From the NCBI GenBank assembly GCA_934183255.1, contig CAKPSD010000002.1, forward strand, positions 62,001-126,000: 64,000 nucleotides of DNA. The letters are read 5' to 3'. Shown one piece after another: positions 45,666 to 55,546 of the stretch. The stretch is from an uncultured Bacilli bacterium. Its GTDB lineage: Bacteria > Bacillota_I > Bacilli_A > RFN20 > DUOF01. Every line of letters starts with the position of its first letter. Position 1 is the first letter of the stretch. The notes beneath the pieces are model-generated. The model was not told the origin of the DNA and did no database searches. It was given only the letters and a program-made list of their open reading frames with translations. The translations under genes and the position numbers were made by a program.

Positions 45666-47228
45666 CTATTTTTTTAATTTATTCTCAAACTTTAAAACTT
45701 CTTCTTTATTAGCTTCAACACCAATACCATATTCATAGCATAACTTTAAGAATGAATTAACCATGTAATTATCCATGTCTCTAAGTTCATTTAATAATTC
45801 AAATCCCACTTTATAATCTCCATTAAATAAACAGCAAACAGCATAACTTTCCATTGCTCCATCAGCATCTTTTTCATATGCTAATTTATATAGTTTTTGA
45901 GCTTTCTTATAATTAACTTTACATCCTTTACCATCCATATACAAATCACCTAGACTTACAAGAGATTCATCACATTCATTTTTATAAGAATACTCATACC
46001 ATTCTTTAGCTTTTTTATAATCTATTTCACATAAATTACCAAACTCATAACACTTTCCTAAGAAATATTGAGAATAAAAATCTCCCATTTCTGCAGATAT
46101 ATTTAATAATTCAAAAGCTTTCTTTTCATCCTTCTCTATTCCAAGTCCTACAGCATAACAAAATGCTAAATTGTAGTTACTAACAGAATCGCCTAAATTT
46201 ACACCATCAACAAAACACTCTATTGCTTTCTTAGTATCTTTTTCTGTACCAACACCATTTAAATAGCAATATCCAAGTGCATTATTAGCCTCAATTACAC
46301 CTTCATCTTTAGCTATATTAAAGCAAATATAAGCTTCTTTTTCATTAACTTCGCACCCTAGTCCATACAAATAGCACATACCTAAATCATACAAAGCATC
46401 ACTATCACCTTCACCAGCTACTATCTTTAATAGTTTAAATGCAAGATTTTTATTTTCCTCGCACCCTTGACCAAATTCATAGCACTTAGCTAAATAATAT
46501 GTAGATTTCATATTACCCTTTTTAGTAGATATTTCAAATAAATCAAAAGCTTCTTTATACATACCATTTTCGTGATAATACAACCCTAATCTACCAATTG
46601 CATAATCGTTTCCTTGAGTTGCTGCCATTTCATAATAATCTAAAGCTTTCTTCATATTAGCCTTACATCCTAATCCATATTCATAACAATATGCTAAATT
46701 GTAACAAGCCTCAACATGTCCTTCTTTAGCAGCGTTTTTAAAATGATGAAAAGCAAGATGAGGATCTTTTTCTACTCCTGTACCATTTAAGTAACATAGT
46801 GCTAATATAAATTCAGCATGCTCATTACCTAACTCCATTGCTTTTTTATACCAATAAATAGCCTTTTCATAATTTTGAACTACTCCATTACCATTAAAAT
46901 AACTAAGTCCTAAATTATAAATACTAGTTTCATCATTTTGCTTAGCAGCTTCAACAAACCAATAAATAGCTTTAGTGTAATCTTGCTCTACTCCTATACC
47001 ATTAGCATAGCAAACTCCAACATTACACTCTGCATTTACAAACCCTTGTTCTGCTGACTTATAAAACCAATGAAAAGCTTTCTTTAAATCATACTCTTCA
47101 TTCTCAGGATAAGCATAGTAAACTCCTAAATAATATTGTGACAATGCATCACCGTCTAGTGCCAAATCCATTATCTCTTCAATATTTTCAAATATCATAT
47201 CTAAGTTATTATTACCAAATTTTGCCAC
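45666..47228 (-). CDS. Sel1-repeat (tetratricopeptide-like) protein
   Basis: 520 residues, almost wholly made of about a dozen 36-residue Sel1 repeats of the form A-x2-LGxCYxxGxGVxxDxxKAxxW(Y/F)xKAAExG. Solenoid scaffold for protein contacts. No signal peptide or membrane segment, so it is probably cytosolic. Start is a GTG at 47228, GGGATGAT upstream. Own promoter (47257-47285) and terminator. In eukaryotes and pathogens Sel1 proteins act in signalling; no partner is evident here. Confidence 0.88.
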   Translation of the reverse strand: MAKFGNNNLDMIFENIEEIMDLALDGDALSQYYLGVYYAYPENEEYDLKKAFHWFYKSAEQGFVNAECNVGVCYANGIGVEQDYTKAIYWFVEAAKQNDETSIYNLGLSYFNGNGVVQNYEKAIYWYKKAMELGNEHAEFILALCYLNGTGVEKDPHLAFHHFKNAAKEGHVEACYNLAYCYEYGLGCKANMKKALDYYEMAATQGNDYAIGRLGLYYHENGMYKEAFDLFEISTKKGNMKSTYYLAKCYEFGQGCEENKNLAFKLLKIVAGEGDSDALYDLGMCYLYGLGCEVNEKEAYICFNIAKDEGVIEANNALGYCYLNGVGTEKDTKKAIECFVDGVNLGDSVSNYNLAFCYAVGLGIEKDEKKAFELLNISAEMGDFYSQYFLGKCYEFGNLCEIDYKKAKEWYEYSYKNECDESLVSLGDLYMDGKGCKVNYKKAQKLYKLAYEKDADGAMESYAVCCLFNGDYKVGFELLNELRDMDNYMVNSFLKLCYEYGIGVEANKEEVLKFENKLKK

Positions 47229-47256
47229 AATATCATCCCATTTCTAAAACAAATAA

Positions 47257-47285
47257 ATTATACAATAATAAAAACAATTTTCCAA
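47257..47285 (-). promoter_or_regulatory. Promoter of the Sel1-repeat gene
   Basis: Minus strand TTGGAA (47285-47280), 17-nt spacer, TATAAT (47262-47257), about 28 nt before the GTG start. Confidence 0.65.
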
Positions 47286-47319
47286 TAAATTAGATTTGTT
47301 TTAAAAAAGATAATAAAAA

Positions 47320-47925
47320 TTATAAAAATAATTGATATTTAATATTATTTAAATTACTTATAAATACTTTTTCATCTTCCTTATTACCAATAATTCCATT
47401 ATAGTGCACTGGAACTACTAAATTAGGCTTAATAATATTAGCTAACTTACTAGCTTCAATAGCATTCATTGTATATGTCCCACCAATTGGAACAAATAAA
47501 ACATCACATTTAACACCCTTAACTTCATCAGTTAAATCACTATCTCCAATAATGCAATACTTTTCATTATTAACACTAATTATATATCCAACCCAATTAT
47601 TACTTTTTGGATGAAATTTTTTACTTATGTTATAAGATGGAAAAGTTTCAAAAGTTAGACCATTAATATTATATTTCTTATTTGGCTCTGCAACTACAAC
47701 CTTATTCTTATAATAATTTTTAAAATCTTCATAAACATCTTTACTACACACAACTATTGTCTTATCATTAATCACTTTATTTATATCTTCTTTACTATAA
47801 TGATCATAATGAGAATGTGTAATAAAAATATAACTAGCATTATTAATATTTTTAATTATTTTGAATGGATCAATATAGATATCTCCTATTTGAATAGAAC
47901 TATGATAATTAACATTAATTTTCAC
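47320..47925 (-). CDS. MBL-fold metallo-hydrolase, UPF0173/UlaG-like
   Basis: 201 residues from GTG 47925 (AAAAGGAG site 7 nt upstream). THSHYDHYSKEDI is the HxHxDH zinc motif, followed by GDSDLTDEV and VPVHYNG with later ligands. Family members act as phosphodiesterases or lactonases; substrate unknown. Overlaps the ABC permease end by 11 nt and is the last gene of the TetR-ABC operon. Confidence 0.82.
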   Translation of the reverse strand: MKINVNYHSSIQIGDIYIDPFKIIKNINNASYIFITHSHYDHYSKEDINKVINDKTIVVCSKDVYEDFKNYYKNKVVVAEPNKKYNINGLTFETFPSYNISKKFHPKSNNWVGYIISVNNEKYCIIGDSDLTDEVKGVKCDVLFVPIGGTYTMNAIEASKLANIIKPNLVVPVHYNGIIGNKEDEKVFISNLNNIKYQLFL

Positions 47926-48829
47926 TTTTATTCTCCTTTTTCTTATTTCTAAGCATTGCAATAGATACATATACACCAAGAAGCACTACAATAGAAGCTC
48001 CTAAAATAAGATACATTTGATATATTTCAACTTTATTATTAAAGAAATAAGCATTACCATCAAAACTATCCCTCATAACCTCAACTAATTCACTAGGAAC
48101 AGTCTTACTAATCTCATCAATAACACCACCCATATAATGATTTCTAAGCAACACTACACCATAAGTTCCTGGAATAAACATAACTACATTTTTAATACCT
48201 TTAGATAATTGTGAAAGAGGCATATATGCTCCACATAAAAAACCATATAAAGAAGATACAAGTGTAGAAACAGTGCTTAATCCTCCCTGACTTGATATAA
48301 AACTCATTAAAATAGAAGCAAGTAATGATCCAAATAAAGTACATAAAATTACATCTAATATAATAAGTAAAACATCAGCAAAACTTAAATACCATCCAAT
48401 AATTGCTAAATATATAAAACCTACCGCCATTGCTGTAAAACAAACAATTAGTGTTGTAAACAAATTAGCAATAAAATAACTAAGAAAAATAGTTTTTTTG
48501 CTAGTAGGAGTACTATTTAAATCTAATTCACTGCCACTAATTTTATCATAAACTTGAATATTAGAACAAAATGCAATTGTAATACAACAAACACCTAAAA
48601 TTGAAGAAAGTAGCCAACCTCCACTAAAAGCATTAAGAAGTTTATCACTTACACTATATTCTCCTAAAATCCCCACTAATGTAGACTTATAAACATTACC
48701 TAAAAAAGAAATAAATAAAACTAATAAAATAAGTGGTGTTATAAGTGACAAAAAGAAAACCCCTTTATCTTTAAAATAAAGCTTTATATTTCTTTTAACT
48801 AAAGTAAACAATATTCTTAAATCTTTCAT
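47915..48829 (-). CDS. ABC-2 type transporter permease
   Basis: 304 residues, six predicted helices: KRNIKLYFKDKGVFFLSLITP at the N-terminus, YDKISGSELDLNSTP coupling loop, and PLSQLSKGIKNVVMFIPGTYG, a pattern of daunorubicin-type (DrrB) exporters. ATGA overlap with the ATPase gene. Likely exports a lipid, peptide or toxic compound under TetR control. Confidence 0.88.
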   Translation of the reverse strand: MKDLRILFTLVKRNIKLYFKDKGVFFLSLITPLILLVLFISFLGNVYKSTLVGILGEYSVSDKLLNAFSGGWLLSSILGVCCITIAFCSNIQVYDKISGSELDLNSTPTSKKTIFLSYFIANLFTTLIVCFTAMAVGFIYLAIIGWYLSFADVLLIILDVILCTLFGSLLASILMSFISSQGGLSTVSTLVSSLYGFLCGAYMPLSQLSKGIKNVVMFIPGTYGVVLLRNHYMGGVIDEISKTVPSELVEVMRDSFDGNAYFFNNKVEIYQMYLILGASIVVLLGVYVSIAMLRNKKKENKSEN

Positions 48830-49752
48830 TGCAATACCTCCTTGATATCCTTACCAGTAACATTCAAAAACACATTATCCATCTTACCTTTTACTATTTC
48901 AAAATCCTCAAATAGCTCAGGATATTTACTCATTATTTTCTTAGAATCAATAACATTATTTATTTCAATTTCAAAATAATCACCCATTTTCTTATAATTA
49001 AATTTATTATTGCTTAAAATCTCATTAAATTTTTCTTCATTATTATCATTAAAATAAATTTTTATAAAATCTTTAGCGTATTTATTTTTTAACTCATTAG
49101 GTGTACCGACTGCAACTATCTTTCCCTTATCTAGTATAACTACATTATCTGCTTCACTTGCTTCTTCCATATAATGAGTAGTTAAAAATACTGTCAAATT
49201 AGAATTCTTTCTTAAATCATTAATAACATTCCATACCATTAATCTAGTAGATGGATCAAGACCTGTCGTAGGCTCATCTAGAATCAATATTTTAGGGCTA
49301 TGTACTAATGCTCTTGCTATATCTATTCTTCTTTTTTGCCCTCCGCTAAGTTTATAAAGTGGTTTTTTCAAAATATCGCTTAAATCAAATAATTTTATTA
49401 ACTCCTCTAACCTAACATTAAACTCTTCATTACTCATACCATACATTATAGCTTTTGTTTTTAAATTATCATAAGCAGTTAATTTTTTATCTAAAACAGA
49501 GTTTTGAAAAACAATACCTATATCTCTTTTAACATTATTCATTTTCTTACTAATATCATTATCATTTATAACAATAGTCCCTTCATCTTTCTCTAGACTT
49601 CCACACATAATATTAATAGTAGTAGACTTACCCGCGCCATTAACACCTAAAAAAGCAAATAACTCTCCCTCATTTACACTAAAAGAAATATCATCTACTG
49701 CTTTTACTTCTTTAAAACTTTTCTTTAAATGATTTACCTCAATTATCTTCAC
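48826..49752 (-). CDS. ABC transporter ATP-binding protein, DrrA-like
   Basis: 308 residues. Walker A GVNGAGKST, signature LSGGQKRRIDIA, Walker B ILILDEPTTGLDP, H-loop TTHYMEEA. The C-terminal extension is of the DrrA/NodI type. Start GTG 49752 follows AAGGAGG; it starts immediately after the tetR stop. Forms an exporter with the next gene. Confidence 0.92.
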   Translation of the reverse strand: MKIIEVNHLKKSFKEVKAVDDISFSVNEGELFAFLGVNGAGKSTTINIMCGSLEKDEGTIVINDNDISKKMNNVKRDIGIVFQNSVLDKKLTAYDNLKTKAIMYGMSNEEFNVRLEELIKLFDLSDILKKPLYKLSGGQKRRIDIARALVHSPKILILDEPTTGLDPSTRLMVWNVINDLRKNSNLTVFLTTHYMEEASEADNVVILDKGKIVAVGTPNELKNKYAKDFIKIYFNDNNEEKFNEILSNNKFNYKKMGDYFEIEINNVIDSKKIMSKYPELFEDFEIVKGKMDNVFLNVTGKDIKEVLQ

Positions 49753-49753
49753 T

Positions 49754-50320
49754 TTAACTTTCCTCCTTATACTTTTTCACTAACGCTGTATATTCATCAG
49801 TTAATATTTCACTAATCTCATCATCACTAAAATCACAATAGTTTGTTACAATCATTGTAGCAATTGAATGCACCGTTAACCAACAATGCACTCTAATTTT
49901 ATTAATCAACTTACTACTAAGGCCACTTTTTTTACTAACTTCTGCATTTATTTCTTCATTTTTAAATCCTTTTGTATCAAACATTCCTGATATATTATTT
50001 GATTTACACTCATTCATAAATAACACTTTAAAATAATTTTTATTTTCTTTAGCAAATTTAATATAAGCTACTCCACTTCCCTTAAAAGAATTCTCTTCTA
50101 AGCCCTTTTCAATATATGAATCATAAATCTTAACAATTTCTTTTATAACTTCATTTTTTAAATCATCCATATTATTAAAATAAGTAAATATTGGAATTAC
50201 AGAACTACCTAACTTTTTAGCAATATTTCTAGCGCTAAGTTCACTTATTCCCTCTTTTCTTACAATATCAAGAGAGACTTCTATTATTTTATCTTTTGAA
50301 TACTTTATAACATTAGCCAT
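49754..50320 (-). CDS. TetR family transcriptional regulator
   Basis: 188 residues. N-terminal helix-turn-helix IIEVSLDIVRKEGISELSARNIAKKLGSS typed as TetR (here the recognition helix is SARNIAKKLG), with a C-terminal ligand domain resembling TetR_C_13. First gene of the ABC-exporter operon; the promoter directly upstream contains a palindrome likely to be its own operator, so autoregulation is expected. Confidence 0.88.
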   Translation of the reverse strand: MANVIKYSKDKIIEVSLDIVRKEGISELSARNIAKKLGSSVIPIFTYFNNMDDLKNEVIKEIVKIYDSYIEKGLEENSFKGSGVAYIKFAKENKNYFKVLFMNECKSNNISGMFDTKGFKNEEINAEVSKKSGLSSKLINKIRVHCWLTVHSIATMIVTNYCDFSDDEISEILTDEYTALVKKYKEES

Positions 50321-50337
50321 AGAATTCCTCCTTCTTT

Positions 50338-50366
50338 AATATATAACATGTGTTATATTGTGTCAA
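50338..50366 (-). promoter_or_regulatory. TetR-operon promoter with operator in the spacer
   Basis: Minus strand TTGACA (50366-50361), 17-nt spacer, TATATT (50343-50338). The spacer and -10 hold an inverted repeat ATATAACA-TG-TGTTATAT (50341-50358), 8-bp arms, centred where a TetR dimer would block polymerase. Confidence 0.85.
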
Positions 50367-50431
50367 TAAGACATTATATTTACTTTAATTATTTTTTATG
50401 ATAAATTAAAAATATATAAGGAGAAATAAGC

Positions 50432-51553
50432 ATGAAATACACTTACCCAAATTATAACAAAAACATTATAAATATTTCGTCTAGTTTTAATAAAATGCTA
50501 GGGAACGAAACAAATGTAAAAACATTAAAAATATTAGATAACTATTTACAAAAGAACTATAAAAATGTTGTTTTTTTAATACTTGATGGATGTGGTATAC
50601 ACCCCATCAAAGTTAATACTGATAAAAACAATGTACTAAGAAAAAATATCAAACAAGTTTTAACTTCAACATTTCCTTCTACTACAACTAATGCAACAAC
50701 TACTATGATGAGCTGTACATATCCAAGCATGCATGGCTGGTTAGGATGGAGTTTATACTTTGAAGAATTGAATAAAGCAGTTGATATATATTTAGATAAG
50801 GATAGTTATAGTGAAGAAAAAATAGATAATAAATTTGTATATGATAGACTTCCTTTTAATGCCTACTATGAAAATAATATAAATTATACTGTAAATACAG
50901 TATTTCCTAGTTATTTTAAAAAAGGACTTAGTGAAAATAATTACACATATGAAGATACTAATGACTTATTTAAAGGAATAGAAAATTGTTTAAAAAAAGA
51001 AGGAAAACAATTTGTTTATTCTTATTGTGGAGACCCTGACTATACAATGCATAGATTTGGAGTTACTAGTAAAGAAGCTAAAGATGTTATTAATCATTTG
51101 TCTAAATTAGTAAATGATTTAACTTCTAAATACGAAGACACCATATTTGTAATAACAGCGGATCATGGGCATGTTGATATAGATGGTTATATAGAAATAT
51201 ATAAAGATAAAGAATTATTAGACTTATTAGAATGGCCTTTATTTTTAGAGCCACGCGCTACTGGATTTAAAATAAAAAAAGGTAAAGAAAAACAATTTGA
51301 AAAACTTTTTAAACAACATTATTCAAAAGATTTCAAATTGTATAAGACTAATCATTTAATAAATAAAGGAATATTTGGCCCTAAAACTGATAATTTGAAA
51401 CTATTAGGTGATTATATTGCTAATTGTAAAACTAATAAACAATTTTTATTTAGTGAAAACTCTACACATTTCAAAGGACATCACACATCTCTTGGAAAAG
51501 AAATGCTTGTACCACTTATAATTATTGAAGGAAAAGCAACTAACTTATCGTAA
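50432..51553 (+). CDS. Alkaline-phosphatase superfamily phosphodiesterase/pyrophosphatase
   Basis: 373 residues, cytosolic (no signal). Metal and nucleophile region: FLILDGCGIHP, TTTTMMSCTYPSMHGW (Thr/Ser nucleophile near residue 90), and ADHGHVDIDG for the second metal pair, as in type I phosphodiesterase/nucleotide pyrophosphatases. Natural substrate unknown. AAGGAG ribosome site. Plus strand, divergent from the TetR operon and overlapping the M60 gene end by 14 bp. Confidence 0.85.
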   Translation: MKYTYPNYNKNIINISSSFNKMLGNETNVKTLKILDNYLQKNYKNVVFLILDGCGIHPIKVNTDKNNVLRKNIKQVLTSTFPSTTTNATTTMMSCTYPSMHGWLGWSLYFEELNKAVDIYLDKDSYSEEKIDNKFVYDRLPFNAYYENNINYTVNTVFPSYFKKGLSENNYTYEDTNDLFKGIENCLKKEGKQFVYSYCGDPDYTMHRFGVTSKEAKDVINHLSKLVNDLTSKYEDTIFVITADHGHVDIDGYIEIYKDKELLDLLEWPLFLEPRATGFKIKKGKEKQFEKLFKQHYSKDFKLYKTNHLINKGIFGPKTDNLKLLGDYIANCKTNKQFLFSENSTHFKGHHTSLGKEMLVPLIIIEGKATNLS

Positions 51554-54500
51554 ATGAATCAACTTGTATTTTTCCTTTTAGCACTTTTATTTTAACTTCA
51601 TGTTCTTTATTTTCTAACAAATCAGATAAATATCCTAAAGTAGTTGAATTATTATTAGTTAATTCAACTTCTTTTTTTACACCATCTATTTCTACTTCTA
51701 TTACACATTTTTCACTTTGCTTTACAAATATTCCAAATCCAGTCCCCTTAAATTTATATTTTATAATACCATTACCACTTATTAAATGTCCAAATGTAGA
51801 AATAGTTTTATTTTCTATTACAAATTGTTTTTTACTAGTATTATAATACTCTAGCTCATCTAATGATTTTAAAGTACCATTATATTCATAACAAACATTA
51901 ATTTGCGCTATACTAATATATCTATGTGAATCAGTATCAGTAACTTCTAACTTATAATATCTTATATTTTTTTCTTCAAATGTTACTTTTAATCTTTTAT
52001 TAGAATAAGTAAGATTACTGTATTCTCTAATTAGTTCCATTGAATCAAGACTATTTCCCCCATATAGTTTAAATGAGGTAGGCATATGCACTTGTCCAGA
52101 ATTTCTTCCAATTAAAGTTAAAGAATTACAATTGACATTTTCTCCCAAATCAACTGTTAATATAAATGGATCGCCATTAGAAATAAAATGATTAGCTTCA
52201 CTATGATAAAAAGTATTTAAATCACCATCAAATATATTATCTATTTTAGTAGTATTATCCCACTGTGTATAATTCTCTAAACCAATTAATTTTTCTTTAG
52301 TAACATCATGAACACTTACAACCTCATTAACTAAATAATTTCTAAAATATTTTTCTTCACTCTTAAAATTATATTCTTTGTAATAAACATCTACATTATA
52401 TAAATTATCACTAGAAATATTGCTAAATGTCTCTGTTTCATTACTCTTGGTTACTAACTTAAGTTCACTAAAGGCATCATAAGTAGTAGATAATGTAATT
52501 TCCTTAAAATAAACATAATCTCCTTTTTTTAAACTATAATATTCAGTTTTAGTAGTATTATTTCCATTCCCATTAACAGAAATAACTTGAGTGTAATTAT
52601 CTCTATTATTAAATGATAAATATAACGTATTATTTCCTCTACCACATCTAAGTTGAAAAGCATAATTACCATCTTCACTAATATATATTTTACCTTCAAC
52701 TACTCCTATTTGAGTAGGGTTTATACCATTAATAAATGTGCTATTTATTTTTTCTTCTATAACGCTAGAATATCCTTCAAAATTATTATCCAAAGCTTCA
52801 CTAACGCTATTATATTTTTTAGAATCATATATATATTTAGTTTTATTTAAAAGGTTAGATATTCTTTGTCTTAAATTAATAGTAAGTGTAATATCTTTAA
52901 CCTCAATTGTAGGATGTTCAATAGATACAACAACTTTCATAGTAGAAGAATACTCTGTCTTACCTGGAGTATATTTATATACATTCTCAGATATTTTTGT
53001 TAGCTCACCTGACATAGGATTAGAAATTTCTCTAATAGAATAAGTAAATCCGCTAGGAACAACTAGATAGTTATTAAAATCTAGAGTAAAATCTTCTCCT
53101 GCTTCTATTTCATATGGTTTTACAGTCTCCACAAAAACTTCATTATCATTAATATAGTAACTCCTACCAGTTTGATAAACTGAAGCAATTGGAATAAATA
53201 CAGGAAATCCTTTATTTTGATATTTTTCTTTAACTGAATCTGAAAGTGGTTGATTAAGAATACTTTCAAAATAATAAGTTAAATCATAGCCTGTAACAGT
53301 ACACAATGCATCATACCAAGCATCTGCTGTTCTTTTACCTGCATCTAACTTAGTTGCTTGTATAAAATTGTCTACACCAAAAGAGTGGATCATATCTGCA
53401 TATATATTTAAAGATGATTGAGGATCACCACTATTAGATAAGGACAATGTTTCCCTTAAACTTCTAGAAGGATCTGTAAATCTATTCCATCCACTACCTA
53501 ATGAACTATCATTTGTACTTCTTAATGCCGATATATTAGTATACAAAACATATGATAATAAACTAGTAGCGTTATTAGTAACTTCTATCATATCACCTAT
53601 ACCATAATTTTGATAATGATGATTAAATTCATGTATATTTCCCCACATACCAGTAGTAGTAATAGCTTTGTAATTTAAACTACCACTCATCCAACTAGGA
53701 GGAGCATTAACCCATTTATTTCCTCCAACAAACGCTACTGCCGCACCAGCTGCAACAAAAGGATCATATACAAAGTCAACACCTATATACTTATTTGAAG
53801 AATTAGGGACTTCATTAGATGTTCTAATAATTTTCTCCCAAAGATCACCAACCTGCATCAAATTTTTATAATCATAATTAGCATATGTTTTTGGCCCTGA
53901 ATGTCTAACTCCAGTATCCCATATTTCAAAATCATAATATGGAGCACTAAAATCTTTCATTTTTTCTACATCTTCTTCAGTAGTTTGCCCATAAATAAAA
54001 TATGCATATTGTACTGCTCCAGATATAGTAACACTAAATTCACTATCAAATCTTCCTGGATACAAATATATAGGTCCACCTAGGTAGTTTCCAACATATC
54101 CTGTTGTGCTATTAATACTCATTATGTTTCCTATATTTGGCATTCTTACAAAATCATTTCTATCTTTCCATATATTGTTATTAATATTTCTATGACTAGT
54201 TTGACCAACTACCACTGTAAGAGAACCAATGTTATTTAAGTCTTCTTCTGATATTTCTATTTTAACAACCTCTCCAGCAGGAGCATATAACCCAGTAATA
54301 TAATTTCTTTGCTCAATAGGTTTAATTGTAACTTTAGCTATTACTGCTTTTTCATCATCACTAACATCACCATAATACATATTAACTGAAGCACTATGTT
54401 TATATAGTTTTCTATTTATAGACTCTCCATTAAGATATAAATTGCCATTTTCATCCATAGAATCATATGTAGTAGATGAAGCTCTAAGTAATGCATCTTC

Positions 54501-54788
54501 TTTTAAAATATTTTCTTTTTCTTCATTTGTAATATTTGCTAAACTAGTGCCATATACAGGATATCTACTATTTAACCCTTCATTACTAGTAGTCGTAGGT
54601 ATATTTCTTTTAGTCTCTCCTATAATCTCTGTAGTTTGACCAATTTTACTAGTAACCTTGTTATCTATTACAAGTTTCTCTAATTTTTCATCATTTTTAT
54701 TTATAATAATCCCTGCAATCACTGAAGCAGTTACTATAACTATAAACACTAATACAATAACTATATATTTAATTTTATTTTTCTTCAT
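51540..54788 (-). CDS. Secreted/anchored M60-family metallopeptidase with carbohydrate-binding modules
   Basis: 1082 residues. N-terminal helix (about 7-30) anchors it outside the membrane. The M60-like (mucinase/enhancin) domain spans about 90-560, with WGNIHEFNHHYQN zinc motif (His386, Glu387, His390) and a later Glu in GDMIEV. A region near 690-800 resembles a PA14/carbohydrate module (ISEDGNYAFQLRCGRG). An F5/8 type C (CBM32-like) domain covers about 830-965 (FDGDLNTFYHSE), and another galactose-binding-like module follows to the end. M60 peptidases cleave mucin-type O-glycoproteins, which fits a gut organism (inference). No LPXTG. Start ATG 54788 (GGGAGTG). Confidence 0.88.
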   Translation of the reverse strand: MKKNKIKYIVIVLVFIVIVTASVIAGIIINKNDEKLEKLVIDNKVTSKIGQTTEIIGETKRNIPTTTSNEGLNSRYPVYGTSLANITNEEKENILKEDALLRASSTTYDSMDENGNLYLNGESINRKLYKHSASVNMYYGDVSDDEKAVIAKVTIKPIEQRNYITGLYAPAGEVVKIEISEEDLNNIGSLTVVVGQTSHRNINNNIWKDRNDFVRMPNIGNIMSINSTTGYVGNYLGGPIYLYPGRFDSEFSVTISGAVQYAYFIYGQTTEEDVEKMKDFSAPYYDFEIWDTGVRHSGPKTYANYDYKNLMQVGDLWEKIIRTSNEVPNSSNKYIGVDFVYDPFVAAGAAVAFVGGNKWVNAPPSWMSGSLNYKAITTTGMWGNIHEFNHHYQNYGIGDMIEVTNNATSLLSYVLYTNISALRSTNDSSLGSGWNRFTDPSRSLRETLSLSNSGDPQSSLNIYADMIHSFGVDNFIQATKLDAGKRTADAWYDALCTVTGYDLTYYFESILNQPLSDSVKEKYQNKGFPVFIPIASVYQTGRSYYINDNEVFVETVKPYEIEAGEDFTLDFNNYLVVPSGFTYSIREISNPMSGELTKISENVYKYTPGKTEYSSTMKVVVSIEHPTIEVKDITLTINLRQRISNLLNKTKYIYDSKKYNSVSEALDNNFEGYSSVIEEKINSTFINGINPTQIGVVEGKIYISEDGNYAFQLRCGRGNNTLYLSFNNRDNYTQVISVNGNGNNTTKTEYYSLKKGDYVYFKEITLSTTYDAFSELKLVTKSNETETFSNISSDNLYNVDVYYKEYNFKSEEKYFRNYLVNEVVSVHDVTKEKLIGLENYTQWDNTTKIDNIFDGDLNTFYHSEANHFISNGDPFILTVDLGENVNCNSLTLIGRNSGQVHMPTSFKLYGGNSLDSMELIREYSNLTYSNKRLKVTFEEKNIRYYKLEVTDTDSHRYISIAQINVCYEYNGTLKSLDELEYYNTSKKQFVIENKTISTFGHLISGNGIIKYKFKGTGFGIFVKQSEKCVIEVEIDGVKKEVELTNNNSTTLGYLSDLLENKEHEVKIKVLKGKIQVDSFTIS

Positions 54789-54818
54789 ACTAACACTCCC
54801 ACTACAATTATATTTTAG

Positions 54819-54855
54819 CATATAAAAAGTGTTGTTATTTTTTTCGCAACACTTT
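54819..54855 (-). terminator. Terminator before the M60 gene
   Basis: Minus strand AAAGTGTTG-N12-CAACACTTT (54826-54855) followed by TTATAT. Ends the transcript of the 160-residue gene at 54876. Confidence 0.75.
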
Positions 54856-54875
54856 ATTTTTTATATTTATTTATA

Positions 54876-55358
54876 TTATTTAGATTTAATATTATTTTTA
54901 CTCATTTCAAAGTTTATACAATCATTTAAATTTTTAACTATTTCATCCTCACTTTTTGATTCTATAGATAAATCATTGTGAATTACATAATCATTTATAT
55001 TTATACTTCTATGCAAATAATTGTCAAACTGATCTTTAAGAATATTAACCGCTACAGTAGTTGCATCCTTTTCACTATAACCTTTTTTCATTAATTGATA
55101 TGCTACTATTTCCATATCAAGTTTCATAAGTCTATTTAAAGTTGTTGATTCTTCACTACTATACCCTTTTTCTTGATTTCTAATAGTAGCAATTTTTTCA
55201 CGTGTTACAGCTTTTTGAGGCTGTGAAAAGAAATATAATTCTTCCATTGAAATCACTTTTCCCTTAACACACTTTAAATAATTTATTCTATCCATGTATA
55301 ATTTACTTTTTTTTCGCCTAGCAATATCCTTATGAATTTCTTTTATATCTTCACTCAT
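54876..55358 (-). CDS. Hypothetical protein, 160 residues
   Basis: Not recognised. Soluble, helical, Lys/Ile-rich; begins MSEDIKEIHKDIARRKKSKL and has KAVTREKIATIRNQEKG and a central LDMEIVAYQLMKKGYSEKDA segment. ATG 55358 is chosen because GAGGTG lies upstream; an ATG at 55373 contains that site within itself. Single gene with terminator. Confidence 0.55.
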   Translation of the reverse strand: MSEDIKEIHKDIARRKKSKLYMDRINYLKCVKGKVISMEELYFFSQPQKAVTREKIATIRNQEKGYSSEESTTLNRLMKLDMEIVAYQLMKKGYSEKDATTVAVNILKDQFDNYLHRSININDYVIHNDLSIESKSEDEIVKNLNDCINFEMSKNNIKSK

Positions 55359-55497
55359 ACATATGCACCTCATTGTTATTATAAATTAGAAGCACCCAAA
55401 AAACAACATCTATTTTTTTGTGACACACTAACAAACTTTTTATATCTAACACTAGAATCAAAAATTTTTATATATTATATAAATAGAATTTTACTAA

Positions 55498-55529
55498 TTA
55501 AAAAAACTGTCAATTATATTAGACAGTTT
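55498..55529 (-). terminator. Terminator after the frameshifted gene
   Basis: Minus strand AAACTGTC-N10-GACAGTTT (55504-55529) followed by six T. Confidence 0.8.
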
Positions 55530-55546
55530 CATATTCATAAAAATTA

